From Saccharibacillus qingshengii (GTDB lineage Bacteria; Bacillota; Bacilli; Paenibacillales; Paenibacillaceae), in assembly GCF_013185195.1 (NCBI RefSeq), contig NZ_JAAZWC010000011.1:56624-120623 (forward strand): DNA of 64,000 nucleotides, in the 5' to 3' direction. Both the position numbers and the translations under genes were made by a program. A model generated the notes under the pieces. That model worked only from the letters and a program-made list of their open reading frames with translations, did not search any database and had not been told where the DNA came from. How positions within the stretch are numbered: the stretch's first letter is position 1; each line of letters begins with the position of its first letter. Positions 47,929 through 57,191 of the stretch are shown piece by piece.

Positions 47929-49867
47929 TCAGATCCGGTTCAGCAGGGACAGAAATTTCATCGCTTCCGTCTCGCAGGCCATCGACTGGATCAGGGAAGG
48001 CTGTTCGCTCAGCGCCGACAGTTCCCGGAACAGCTCGCGCGTCTCTTCCGGTTCTTCGTCGCGGACAGCCAGCATAAAGGCCAGCGAAACTTTCTCCGTT
48101 CCCCAATCGATCGGCTCGCGGAAGGCTGCGATCGCAATGGCGGACTGCCGGATCAGCTTCGGACTGCCGTGGGGAATCGCGATTCCCGAGCCGATCGCGG
48201 TGCTGGTCATCCGCTCCCGGGAGACCGCGCTGTGGACATAATCCGGGTCGACGAACCCTTTGTCGGACAATACGGAGGCCAGGCGTTCGATCGCTTCGTA
48301 AGGGTGCCGGACGTCCTGCTGCAAAAAAACGAGGAAAGGCGTCGTATATTTCAACAGAGCCGAGCCGGCCCGGTTCCGGATCGGTTCGTCCATGCGGCGT
48401 ACGAATCCGGCAAGCTTTTTCTCGTCTGCCGGTTCGAGCAGCGGGGAGACGGTAATCAGCGGGATGCCCAACTGCGGAAGGTCGACGGTAGAGATCACGA
48501 AATCGATAGTTTCACCGGCAAGGAACCCTTCGACGTCGGACTTGGGCAGGCAGGCGGCGACTTCCAGCGAAGGGAACTTGCTCTCGATCCGGGTCAGCAG
48601 CAGCCGGGACATGCCGATCCCCATATGGCAGACGACGACCGTTCGTTTGGGCCGGCTGCGCGCGTGCTGCAGACGCTCCAGCGAAGCCTGGAAATGCAGC
48701 GTCAGATAGGCGGCTTCTTCTTCGGGGAAGCGGAGTCCGAGGGTTTCTTCCGCTTCCTCGAGCGCGGAGATGATGAGGTGGAACATGTACGGATACATCT
48801 TCTTGATCTCTTCGGTCATCGGATTCGATACGGGCAGGCCGTAGCCGAGCCGGTTGAGTGTCGTGTACAGATGGACGCTTAGTCCGCCCAGCAGTTCTTC
48901 GTCTTCCCGCGCTTCGATCCGCCCCGACGTGCAGACGCGTTCGACGAGCCGCGCCACAAGTCCCGACAGTATAGGATTCTTCTTCGCCAGTTCGCGCCGC
49001 GTTTCGTTCTGATGGACATCGCGCATGCGGGCACCGAGGAGATGAAGCGTCAGATAAGCCGTCTCCGGCTCGGGAAAATGCAGGGCGAGTACGGAACCGA
49101 TCCGCTGCAGCAGATCGACCGTCCACGCGTATTCGCTTGTGCCGCGCAGCGCTTCGATCTCCTGCGGCGACAGCGAGATCGGCTGCTTCAGCATCGTGCG
49201 CTTGACGACGAACAGCACATGCAGCAGCAGACTTTCCAGCGTCTCGTCCGCGAAGTGCACGTCGAAGCGCTTCTGCAGCTCCCGCAGTTCCCGCTGCACC
49301 GTCTCGATCTCCTGCGGAGCGAATTGGCCGCGGAGCCATCAGCTCGGGGCTGCCGGCCAGCTGGCTGAGTCTGGACAAGGCGCTGCGCCGGTCTTTCTCG
49401 CTGCCCTGCAGGACCAGGCCGACTTTCTGGCGGGACTCGAGCTTCAGCCCGAACTTGTCGAGCCAGTCGGAGATCCGGTCCAGATCGCGGCGGATCAGCG
49501 ACTTGGGCACATAGTACCGCGAAGCAAAGTCGGAAACGGCGGCCGGCTTGGGATTCATCAGCAGCCGGTAAGCGATCTGGAGCATTCTCTCGTCGTCGGC
49601 CGTTCCGGACGCCGATTCGGCGGCGGAAGATAGGCGTCCGAACAATTCGGCCCGGTCTTCTTCGGACGCCTCGAGCATGATGCCAAGCCCCGGGCGGCGG
49701 ACCAGATGCGAACCGGGATAATCGTTCAGCAGCTCTTCGATCGCTTTGAGTTCGCCGCACAGCGTTTTCTCCGAGCAGCCGACATGGTCGGCCAATTCCT
49801 GCACGGGCCGCAGACGCCCCGTTTCATGAAGCAATAGCAGCAAAGTCTCCCGCTGCCTGGTATTCAT
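47929..49867 (-). pseudogene. ManR-like PRD-containing transcriptional activator, frameshifted
   Basis: Two overlapping frames together encode one protein of about 645 residues, the length of B. subtilis ManR. The first (from ATG 49867, 8 nt after AGGAG) has the DeoR/Mga-like helix-turn-helix domains. The second has PRD1 and PRD2 (FPEPETAYLTLHLLGA and FPEEEAAYLTLHFQASL), an EIIB-like domain (VVVCHMGIGMSRLLLTRIE) and an EIIA-like domain (GIAIPHGSPK). The frames join between about 49319 and 49338: SPELMAP is in one frame and APQEIETVQREL in the other, with a TGA (49341-49339) closing the second frame upstream. A shift of +1 would restore it. It may be a real mutation or a sequence error. It should activate the PTS gene just downstream when phosphorylated by PTS proteins. 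Confidence 0.85.
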
Positions 49868-49982
49868 AGATCCCACTCCTGTCGTTGAACGAGAATCTTT
49901 TTACATCCCACAGTATGCGGCAAGAGGTCCGGCTTGGTAAGAGGGTAGTTTTGGAAAAGGAAAATAAAAAACAGAAAAGGGT

Positions 49983-50012
49983 TTCGAAAAATCCGGACAG
50001 GAAGCGTATAAT
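49983..50012 (+). promoter_or_regulatory. Predicted promoter of the GH94 gene
   Basis: TTCGAA and a perfect TATAAT (50007-50012) are 18 bp apart. The ribosome binding site AAGGGGTGA follows about 17 nt later. Confidence 0.55.
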
Positions 50013-50042
50013 GGTCTCAAACCAAATCAAGGGGTGAAAGCT

Positions 50043-52445
50043 GTGATCAGACCGACCGAAGACCAGCAGTATTACGAACTGACAAGCCCAACCGAGCTGC
50101 CCAAGGCATCGGGTTTTCTTTGGAACAACCAGATGATGATCCATATGAACTGCCGCGGTTACGCCGTCGCCCAATTTATGCAGCCGGAACCGGCCAAGTA
50201 TTCGTATGCGCCCAATCTGGAAGCCAAAACGTTCATGCAGCCGGAACAACCGTACTACGCGCATCACCCCGGCCGTTTTCTTTTTGTCAAAGATGAAGAG
50301 AGCGGTTACATCTTCTCCGCACCTTATGAGCCGGCCCGCCAGGTTCCCGACAAGTACGTCTTCGCCGCGGGCAAACACGACATCCGCTGGACGATCGAAC
50401 ACTGGGATCTGCGCATCGAGATGACGCTGACGCTTCCGAGGGAAGGAGCGGCGGAGCTGTGGACGATCAGAGTGAAGAATACGGGTCCGCGTACGCGCAA
50501 GATCAGTATTTATCCGTATTTCAGCGTCGGCTACATGTCGTGGATGAACCAGTCCGGCGTCTACGACGAGAAGCTTGGAGCCATCGTCTGTTCGTCGATT
50601 ACGCCGTATCAGAAAGTACAGGATTATCCGTCTATCAAGAATCTGAAGGACAAGACGTATCTGCTGGCGGAAAAGAAACCGGATGCGTGGGAAGTCAGCC
50701 AGGAAGCGTTCGAAGGTGAAGGCGGCATCATGCGCCCTTCGGCACTCGAGAACACCCTGCTCTCCTGCGGCGACGCCCGTTACGAGATGCCGACGGCGGC
50801 GCTGCAGTACCGGATTCAGCCCGAAGCGGGCGAGGAGCTGGAATACCGGTTCGTGTTCGGGCCGGCCAAAGGCGAAGAAGAGATCGCGGATATTCGGGAG
50901 CGGTACTTCGGCACGGGCAAAGAGTCCGGCGCGGCTTCGACCGAAGACGGTTTCGATGCGGCGGCCCGCGCTTATGCGGCGTATATCGCCGAAGGGCGCG
51001 GCTGTGTGACGATCGATACGCCGGACCCGAACCTCAACAATTTCGTCAACGAATGGCTGCCGCGCCAGGTCTATTACCACGGCGTAACCAATCGGCTGTC
51101 GACCGATCCGCAGACGCGCAATTACCTGCAGGATCACATGGGCATGAGTTATATCAATCCGTCCAGTACGAGAACGGCGTTCCTCACCGCGCTGTCCCAG
51201 CAGCGCCCCGACGGTTCCATGCCGGACGGCATCGTGCTGTACGAAGGGGCGGAGCTGAAATATATCAATCAGGTGCCGCATACCGACCACTGCGTCTGGC
51301 TGCCGGTCTGCCTGAGCACGTATCTCGACGAGACGAACGATTATGCGCTGCTGGATGAAGAAGTGATCTATGCCGGCGGGGCAAAAACAGGCACCGTGTT
51401 CGAGCATATCGATCTGGCGGTCCAATGGCTGATCGGGGACCGCGACGAACGCGGTCTGAACTATATCAATCAGGGCGACTGGTGCGATCCGATGAATATG
51501 GTCGGCTACAAAGGGCGCGGGGTGTCCGGTTGGCTGACGATCGCCACGGCGTACGCCTGCCGGATCTGGGCGGACATGTGCGAGCAGTACGGCCGAACGG
51601 AAGAAGCGGCGAACTACCGGGAGCAGGCCGAAGAGATCAACGGGGCGGTCAACCGCCATCTGTGGGACGGCGGCTGGTATGCCCGCGGCATTACCGACGA
51701 CGGCGCGGCGTTCGGGATCAGCGCGGACGAAGAAGGGCGCATCTTCATCAATCCGCAGGGCTGGTCGCTGCTGAGCGGCGCGGCGGACGCGGAGAAGAAG
51801 GAGAAGCTGATCCGAGCGGTCGAAGAGCAGCTGGAGAGTCCTTACGGCGTAGAGAAATTGGCGCCTTCGTATACGGCGATGCGCGAAGACGTCGGCCGGG
51901 TGACGCAGAAGCATCCGGGTTCGGCGGAGAACGGAGCGGTCTACAATCACGCGGCGGCCTTCTATATCTACGCGCTGTATACGGTCGGAGAGAAAGAGAA
52001 CGCCTACCGGCTGCTGCGCAAAATGCTGCCGGGCACCGATCCGGCCGACATCAAGCAGCGCGGGCAGCTGCCGGTATTCATCCCGAACTATTACCGGGGA
52101 GCCTACCGGCAGTTCCCGCGTACGGCGGGACGGTCGAGCCATCTGTTCAACACGGGTACGGTCCCTTGGGTATACCGATGCGTGATCGACGGACTGCTGG
52201 GGGTGCAGGGAACGCCGGAAGGTCTGCGTATCGCTCCGCAGCTGCCGGCGGACTGGAACGAAGCTTCGGCCGTCCGGACTTTCCGCGGCGCGGAATTCCG
52301 AATCGCGATCAAGCGCGAAGCGGGCGTCAGCGAAACCGAAGTGTATGCGGGAAGCGGCGGCGTGCGGCTTGAAGGCGGGATCGTACGCGGTGCGCAGGCC
52401 GGCGAAACCTACGAAGTGACAGTCAGACTTCCGCTCGAAGGCTAA
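50043..52445 (+). CDS. Glycoside hydrolase family 94 phosphorylase (cellobiose/chitobiose phosphorylase-like)
   Basis: I prefer the GTG at 50043, five nt after AAGGGGTGA, giving 800 residues; a GTG at 50034 lies inside the site. The N-terminal beta-sandwich (about 1-270) and the alpha/alpha barrel have family patterns: NNQMMIHMNCRGYAVAQF, YPYFSVGYMSWMNQSGVYDE, WLPRQVYYHGVTNRLSTDPQTRNYLQDHMG, VPHTDHCVWLPVCLSTYL and INQGDWCDPMNMVG, whose second Asp (about 482) fits the general acid. It phosphorolyses a beta-linked disaccharide to a sugar 1-phosphate, saving ATP. No signal peptide, so cytoplasmic. Specificity (cellobiose, chitobiose or other) cannot be fixed from sequence. Confidence 0.85.
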   Translation: MIRPTEDQQYYELTSPTELPKASGFLWNNQMMIHMNCRGYAVAQFMQPEPAKYSYAPNLEAKTFMQPEQPYYAHHPGRFLFVKDEESGYIFSAPYEPARQVPDKYVFAAGKHDIRWTIEHWDLRIEMTLTLPREGAAELWTIRVKNTGPRTRKISIYPYFSVGYMSWMNQSGVYDEKLGAIVCSSITPYQKVQDYPSIKNLKDKTYLLAEKKPDAWEVSQEAFEGEGGIMRPSALENTLLSCGDARYEMPTAALQYRIQPEAGEELEYRFVFGPAKGEEEIADIRERYFGTGKESGAASTEDGFDAAARAYAAYIAEGRGCVTIDTPDPNLNNFVNEWLPRQVYYHGVTNRLSTDPQTRNYLQDHMGMSYINPSSTRTAFLTALSQQRPDGSMPDGIVLYEGAELKYINQVPHTDHCVWLPVCLSTYLDETNDYALLDEEVIYAGGAKTGTVFEHIDLAVQWLIGDRDERGLNYINQGDWCDPMNMVGYKGRGVSGWLTIATAYACRIWADMCEQYGRTEEAANYREQAEEINGAVNRHLWDGGWYARGITDDGAAFGISADEEGRIFINPQGWSLLSGAADAEKKEKLIRAVEEQLESPYGVEKLAPSYTAMREDVGRVTQKHPGSAENGAVYNHAAAFYIYALYTVGEKENAYRLLRKMLPGTDPADIKQRGQLPVFIPNYYRGAYRQFPRTAGRSSHLFNTGTVPWVYRCVIDGLLGVQGTPEGLRIAPQLPADWNEASAVRTFRGAEFRIAIKREAGVSETEVYAGSGGVRLEGGIVRGAQAGETYEVTVRLPLEG

Positions 52446-52477
52446 GAAGCTCGATCCGGGGACTGGGAACGGCCTAT

Positions 52478-52539
52478 GAAAAAAAGACTGCAAGCCTCCA
52501 TCGTGTACGGAAACGATGAGCGGCTGCAGTCTTTTTTTG
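52478..52539. terminator. Bidirectional terminator after the GH94 gene
   Basis: A long stem (AAAAAAAGACTGCA with TGCAGTCTTTTTTT, continued by CATCGT with ACGATG) lies between two convergent genes. Confidence 0.88.
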
Positions 52540-52556
52540 TACGGATAAAAAAGGGA

Positions 52557-53690
52557 TCAAGCGGCCGTTCGCTTGCCGCGCGTACGCACGATCCCTTCGG
52601 CCAGCGCATAAGCGGCGAAGCAGACGAATACGGCCGCGTACACAGCGGACGCCGAAGGCAGCAGCGGAAGAATCACGGCCGCAGCCAGAATGAATCCGGC
52701 CATGCGGAGCAGCGACTGCCGGATATGCGCCGGGCGCTGGCCGGGCAGGAATACGATCGCCGCCGACACGGCATACAAAGCGAATCCGGCCAGCGACAGC
52801 TAGGCGAAATTGCGGACCGTCAGCTCGTGGTGGAATCCGTAATGGACCACATTGGCCACGATGCCAAGCGACATGAACGTCAGCAGATGTCCGTAGATGA
52901 CGGATTGGCCCGAGCTTTTGCGGTCTTCGCCGGCGATATGCTCCGACGATTCGAAGTAATGCCACCAGATTGAGACGGCGATCCCAAAGCCGAGCAGCGC
53001 GGAAACGACGATCTCGCCGCCGACATGCCCTTCGCGCAGTCCGTTCACAATAACGAGAATCAGCTCGCCGAGCAGAATGATGGTGGCCAATCCGTAACGC
53101 TCCATCAAGTGCGGATGGTGCACGGGCATATGGACCAGCACCCGCTTGCGGCCAAGCAGCGGCAGCAGAATATCGGTAAAAATGCCGAGGTAAAGCACGA
53201 TAAATTTGACATCTCCCGGGACGAACACGGAGCTGAAGCTGATCAGGGCGCCGCCGAGGAAGCAGAGCCCGAGATACCGGGAGATGCGGCGCGGTTCGCC
53301 GTCTTTTTGCAGCCAACTGCGCACATACATCGCTACGGTCGACAGACGAATCCCGACGTACCCGAGCATGAAGGCCAGGTAATAGGAACCGAAGTCCAGA
53401 TTGATACTGGCCGCCATGACGATGACAAACGCCATTTGGACAAAATAAGCGATCCGCTGCACGGTGTCGTCTTTGCCGAAGCGGTTCACATAGACGGTGA
53501 AGCCGGTCCAGGCCCACCAGAGCGGAATGAAGATCAGTATGTATTTCAGCAGGGTATCCGGCGCGATCGCGCCGTGATGGGAATGGGCGAGTACATGCGC
53601 GGTGACCGAGATGGCCGCCACGTAGATCAGATCGTAGAAGAGTTCAAGCCAGGTGACCTTTTTGTGGGCGATAGACGAAATAGAAGTCAC
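52557..53690 (-). pseudogene. Low-temperature-requirement A (LtrA) family membrane protein with in-frame amber codon
   Basis: From a GTG at 53690 (after AAGGATGA) the frame encodes 296 residues of an LtrA-type protein: TWLELFYDLIYVAAISVTAHV, IPLWWAWTGFTVYVNRFGKDD, HLMERYGLATIILLGELILV and SIWWHYFESSEH. It stops at TAG (52802-52800) right after VRNFA. The same frame then runs open for 80 more codons with the hydrophobic helices expected of the family C-terminus (LSLAGFALYAVSAAIVFLPG, MAGFILAAAVILPLLPSAS). The full length of 376 residues fits the family. A nonsense mutation is most likely; readthrough or sequence error are alternatives. Confidence 0.82.
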
Positions 53691-53871
53691 TCATCCTTTC
53701 CTTCAAATTTGGAATAGTCGGTTGAAGTCAGTATACCAGCGAGTTCGGTCGGAGCGGAAGAACAAAAGGATGCGATTTAACGGGAAATGTCGTGTAGTTT
53801 CGCCCGGCTTGCCGTATGATAGAGGCCACAACGAAACTTCGAATTTTAAATCCATCGCGGGAGCTGCCCTC

Positions 53872-55647
53872 ATGAATTACGACTTCTATCTGGCCCTACT
53901 GCTTCTTGCGGCTACCTGCGGCTCGCTGGCGATGGTCGTATTGTCCTGGCAGCGCAAAGAGTTTCCGATCGCGGTGAGCTACGGATTCAGCATGCTCGCC
54001 AGTTCCTTTTATACGTTTGGCTACGCGTTCGAACTGCTGGCCGACCATCTGGACGATATCCGTTTCTGGCTGCGCTTCGAATATGTCGGCATCGCGTTCG
54101 GCCCTTCGCTGTGGATGATGATGGTCATGCAGTACACGGGATACGCCGATCGTTTGCGTCCCCGGATTGTGCTGCTGCTGTTGATCGTACCGGCGATTAC
54201 TTTTGTCGGCCACTACACCAACCAATGGACGGGCTGGTTCTATACGTCGTTTTCTTTGGTGCAGGATCACGGAGTGATGCTGGCCGTAACGGAAAAAGGC
54301 CCGCTGTACCGGCTGCATGTCGCTTACAACTACGCGCTTGCCATAGCCGGTCTGGTTCTGCTCGTGCAGATGCGGATCCGGACGAAGCGGGGCGCCCGCA
54401 AGCCGGTTACGCTGATGATCATCGGTTCGCTGTTCGCGTATACGCTTACGTTTTTGTATGTGATCGGCCTGTCCCCTTTTCTGATCGACCTTTCTCCGTT
54501 TGGACTTGTGGTTTCGGGCGTCTTCTATCTGTGGGGAATCTATCAGTTCAACATGCTCCGACTGGCTCCGCTGGCGCTGCGCCGGGTCTTCGCTTCCATG
54601 CAGGACGCGGTGCTTCTGTTCGGCCCGGACGACCGCCTAATCGGGTTCAATCCCACGGCGAAGCGGGTGTTTCCGAATCTCGGAGGAAGGCAGATCGGTC
54701 TCAAGCCGGAAGAAGTGCTGAGCGGGATGCCCGGGTTGTCGGCCGGTCTGCAGACGGGGTCGGCCGAGTTCAAACGAAGAATAGCGGCCGGGGCCGACGA
54801 TCATTACGATGCCCGCTTCTCTACGCTGCGGGATCGGCTCCAGCGGCCGGTCGGCGGAATGCTGCTGCTGACGGATGTCGGCGAAGCGGTCCGCTCCGAA
54901 CGGCAAATTCTCGAGGATTCGGCGAAACTGGGTCAGCTGAACGCATTCAAAGACAAGATGTTCCAGGTCGTGGCCCACGACCTGCGCGATCCGCTGGCGG
55001 TGCTGGTGAACCTGGCGGAGCTGCTGGACGAAGAAAGCGCGGAACGGGGCGGAAGCCGCGAAGTTGCGGACGAGATGGGACGGCAGATCCGCAACACGTT
55101 CGCGTTGGTCGAGAGCTTGCTGGACTGGCTGCGCAGCCAGGGGGGAGGAATGGCTTTTCATCCGGCGAAGCGGGATCTCAACCGTACGGTGGACCGGCAT
55201 TTCGAGCTTCTGCTGCACCGAAGCGGAGGCAAACGGCTGACGATGCGTTCGTTCATCCGTCCGGGAACCTTCGTGTATGCCGACAAAGAGATGCTGGATC
55301 TTGTGCTGCGCAACCTGCTGTCCAATGCGATCAAATTCACGGAAGCGGGCGGAGCGATCGAAGTGGATGCGCAGCTGGAGTCCGGGCGCTGCATCGTATC
55401 GGTCCGGGATACCGGTTCCGGAATCTCGCCTGCACAGGCGGCCAAGCTGCTGCAGGAAACGTATCCCGTGTCCGAGACGGGGACCGAAGGGGAGCGCGGC
55501 ATCGGACTGGGGCTCGCGCTGTGCCGGTCGTTCCTGCGCCTGAACGGCGGGGATATCTGGTTCGAGAGCCGGCTGGAACAGGGCAGTACGTTTTATTTTG
55601 CGCTTCCGGTACTGTCCGCGGGCGACGATAAAGGAGGAGCCGCATGA
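53872..55647 (+). CDS. Sensor histidine kinase with N-terminal 7TM region
   Basis: The ATG at 53872 follows GCGGGAGCTGCC (weak site); the product has 591 residues. Seven hydrophobic helices (about 5-225) resemble the HisKA_7TM sensor region (FYLALLLLAATCGSLAMVVLSW, FWLRFEYVGIAFGPSLWMMM, HYTNQWTGWFYTSF). A PAS-like domain (FASMQDAVLLFGPDDRLIGFN) follows, then HisKA with H369 in VVAHDLRDPLAVLVNL and an ATPase with NLLSNAIKFTEAGG, DTGSGIS and GIGLGLALCRSF. Its stop overlaps the start of the regulator gene (ATGA). It is probably a membrane-embedded ligand sensor. Confidence 0.88.
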   Translation: MNYDFYLALLLLAATCGSLAMVVLSWQRKEFPIAVSYGFSMLASSFYTFGYAFELLADHLDDIRFWLRFEYVGIAFGPSLWMMMVMQYTGYADRLRPRIVLLLLIVPAITFVGHYTNQWTGWFYTSFSLVQDHGVMLAVTEKGPLYRLHVAYNYALAIAGLVLLVQMRIRTKRGARKPVTLMIIGSLFAYTLTFLYVIGLSPFLIDLSPFGLVVSGVFYLWGIYQFNMLRLAPLALRRVFASMQDAVLLFGPDDRLIGFNPTAKRVFPNLGGRQIGLKPEEVLSGMPGLSAGLQTGSAEFKRRIAAGADDHYDARFSTLRDRLQRPVGGMLLLTDVGEAVRSERQILEDSAKLGQLNAFKDKMFQVVAHDLRDPLAVLVNLAELLDEESAERGGSREVADEMGRQIRNTFALVESLLDWLRSQGGGMAFHPAKRDLNRTVDRHFELLLHRSGGKRLTMRSFIRPGTFVYADKEMLDLVLRNLLSNAIKFTEAGGAIEVDAQLESGRCIVSVRDTGSGISPAQAAKLLQETYPVSETGTEGERGIGLGLALCRSFLRLNGGDIWFESRLEQGSTFYFALPVLSAGDDKGGAA

Positions 55648-56798
55648 AAATGATTCTGATCGACGATGAGCCGGCCATGCATCTGATCGTCAAACGGATG
55701 CTGTCGGCGCTTCCGGACGTGGAGATTGCCGCCGCTTTTACCGATACGGAATCGGCATACGCGTATTTGCAGCTGCACGAAGCGGATCTGATTCTGCTCG
55801 ATATCAGTATGCCCAGAGAGAGCGGGCTTGAATTCGCCGCGCGCCTGCGCGCCGAAGACCGGCAGATCCGGCTCGTTTTTCTTACTTCGCACAAAGAATA
55901 CGCATTGGAAGCTTTCGATGTCTATGCTTTTGATTATCTGGTCAAACCCGTTATCCGCGAGAAGCTTCATCGGACCGTGCAGAGAGCCGTATCCGAACGG
56001 ATCTCGAACGAGCCTGCGTCGGCGGAAGCGGTTGAAGCTTTTGCCGCGGCGGGTTTGACCATTCGCGTCTTCGGCGGAATAGAGATTCGCGGAACGGGAG
56101 AGGTGCGTGCCAAGTGGAGGTCCCGCAAAAGCGCCGAACTGTTCGCTTATCTGCTGCTGCGGCGCGGGCGCCTTTGTTCCCGGGACCGCCTGATCGGCGA
56201 CCTGTTCGGAAGTATGCCGCAGAAAAATGCCGAGACCTACCTGAATACGACCGCTTATCAGCTGCGCAAACTGCTTGAAGGATTCGGGCGCAAAGAAATG
56301 CTGGTGTCCGACAATCAGCATTATGCGCTGGAGATCGGAGAGGAAGACCAAGTCGACCTTGAAGGATTCGAAGCCGGCTGCCGGGAGATGCTGGCAGCGG
56401 ACGAAATCGTCGACCTCCAGCGGGCGCTGGATCTGGAAGAATGCTACGCGGGCCGGCTGTTCGGCGAGCGGGATTTTGCCTGGGCGGGGAGCGAAGCGGA
56501 ACGTCTGGATCAGCTGTATGCCGCTTTTGGGCGCCGATTGTGCGAGGAACTGCTGCGCCGGGGCGAGGCCGCGACCGCTTACGAAGCGGCCGGCCGGCTG
56601 GTTGCGCGCAGCGATCTGGACGAAGAGCCGCGGCTGCTCCGGATGCGGGCTCTGGCGATGCAGAGTAACCGGACCGGACTGGTACGCCAATACGAAGATT
56701 ACGCCAAAACGCTGCGCAGGGAACTTGGGGTAGAACCGTCCCGAAGTCTGTATGCGCAGTATCGCAGTCTGCTCGAAGGTCTGGACCGGATGGGATAA
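55644..56798 (+). CDS. Response regulator with SARP/BTAD-type output domain
   Basis: This 384-residue protein starts at an ATG overlapping the kinase stop. It has a receiver domain (IDDEP, D53 in LILLDISMPRESG, DYLVKPVIREKL), then a winged helix (TIRVFGGIEIRG, KSAELFAYLLLRRGRLCSRDRLIGDLFG, ETYLNTTAYQLRKLLEG) and a C-terminal bacterial transcriptional activator domain of TPR type (ERLDQLYAAFGRRLCEELLRRGEAATAYEAAGRLVARSDLDEEPRLLRMRALA). This SARP-like output is common in actinobacteria and in Paenibacillus. A 7TM kinase plus BTAD regulator is a recurring pair. Targets are unknown. Confidence 0.88.
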   Translation: MKMILIDDEPAMHLIVKRMLSALPDVEIAAAFTDTESAYAYLQLHEADLILLDISMPRESGLEFAARLRAEDRQIRLVFLTSHKEYALEAFDVYAFDYLVKPVIREKLHRTVQRAVSERISNEPASAEAVEAFAAAGLTIRVFGGIEIRGTGEVRAKWRSRKSAELFAYLLLRRGRLCSRDRLIGDLFGSMPQKNAETYLNTTAYQLRKLLEGFGRKEMLVSDNQHYALEIGEEDQVDLEGFEAGCREMLAADEIVDLQRALDLEECYAGRLFGERDFAWAGSEAERLDQLYAAFGRRLCEELLRRGEAATAYEAAGRLVARSDLDEEPRLLRMRALAMQSNRTGLVRQYEDYAKTLRRELGVEPSRSLYAQYRSLLEGLDRMG

Positions 56799-56876
56799 CC
56801 CCGCGCGAAATCCCGATTCTCGTAAAAAAAAGCTTCTCCGGCCCCTGTCTAAGCGAAAAATTACGTTTGAAGGTCG

Positions 56877-56914
56877 AATTTTGTCATAATTTTGTCATTG
56901 GGGCCCGTTATACT
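56877..56914 (+). promoter_or_regulatory. Pho-box-like promoter
   Basis: AATTTTGTCAT occurs twice with no gap (56877-56887, 56888-56898). Read as TTGTCAT-AATT-TTGTCAT it resembles the PhoB/PhoP box (two 7-bp repeats, 4-bp spacer). A -10 box TATACT (56909-56914) lies 11 bp after the second TTGTCA, so the repeats replace the -35 box, as in activated pho promoters. No protein gene follows. Confidence 0.55.
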
Positions 56915-56920
56915 TATCAG

Positions 56921-57153
56921 GTAGCCAGGTGATCTCACTCACGCGAATCAACAATAAGGACTGAACGGGTCGGGTCGGCATTGGGCGAAGTTCTTCGATT
57001 CCCGGTTTGCAGCTCCGAATCCGCACAGCTCCGCCCGGCACCGCTCCGCAGTACCTCCCCGCAACCCCGCCTTATCCGGCAAACTCCCCGCAGTACCGAA
57101 CCTCCCCGTACGCAAGACCGCCCGTCATCCTCCAGATGACGGGCGGTCTTTTT
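56921..57153 (+). ncRNA. Candidate C-rich small RNA behind a Pho-box-like promoter
   Basis: The stretch from the predicted start (about 56921) to a strong terminator is about 230 nt. I see no credible gene: no ATG before the terminator, and the one 52-codon frame (TTG at 56980) lacks a good ribosome binding site. Three exposed C-rich motifs occur: ACCTCCCC at 57053-57060, ACTCCCC at 57083-57089 and ACCTCCCC at 57100-57107. ACCTCCCC is complementary to the Shine-Dalgarno-like GGGGAGGT. UCCCC motifs of this kind are used by Firmicute small RNAs to block translation. It could instead be only the long trailer of the response-regulator mRNA. Confidence 0.4.
57113..57153 (+). terminator. Strong rightward terminator
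   Basis: AAGACCGCCCGTCATC pairs with GATGACGGGCGGTCTT around CTCCA, followed by six T. The T run favours rightward transcripts; leftward stopping of the TrmB gene would be weak. Confidence 0.9.
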
Positions 57154-57191
57154 TGGCCGGACAAGGATCCAAGGCAGCGGCCCCGACTGTC

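Noticed and set aside
49824..52493. A long open frame antisense to the GH94 gene
   Set aside because: Shadow of a GC-rich coding sequence; no domains, and the sense strand has a proper promoter and ribosome binding site.
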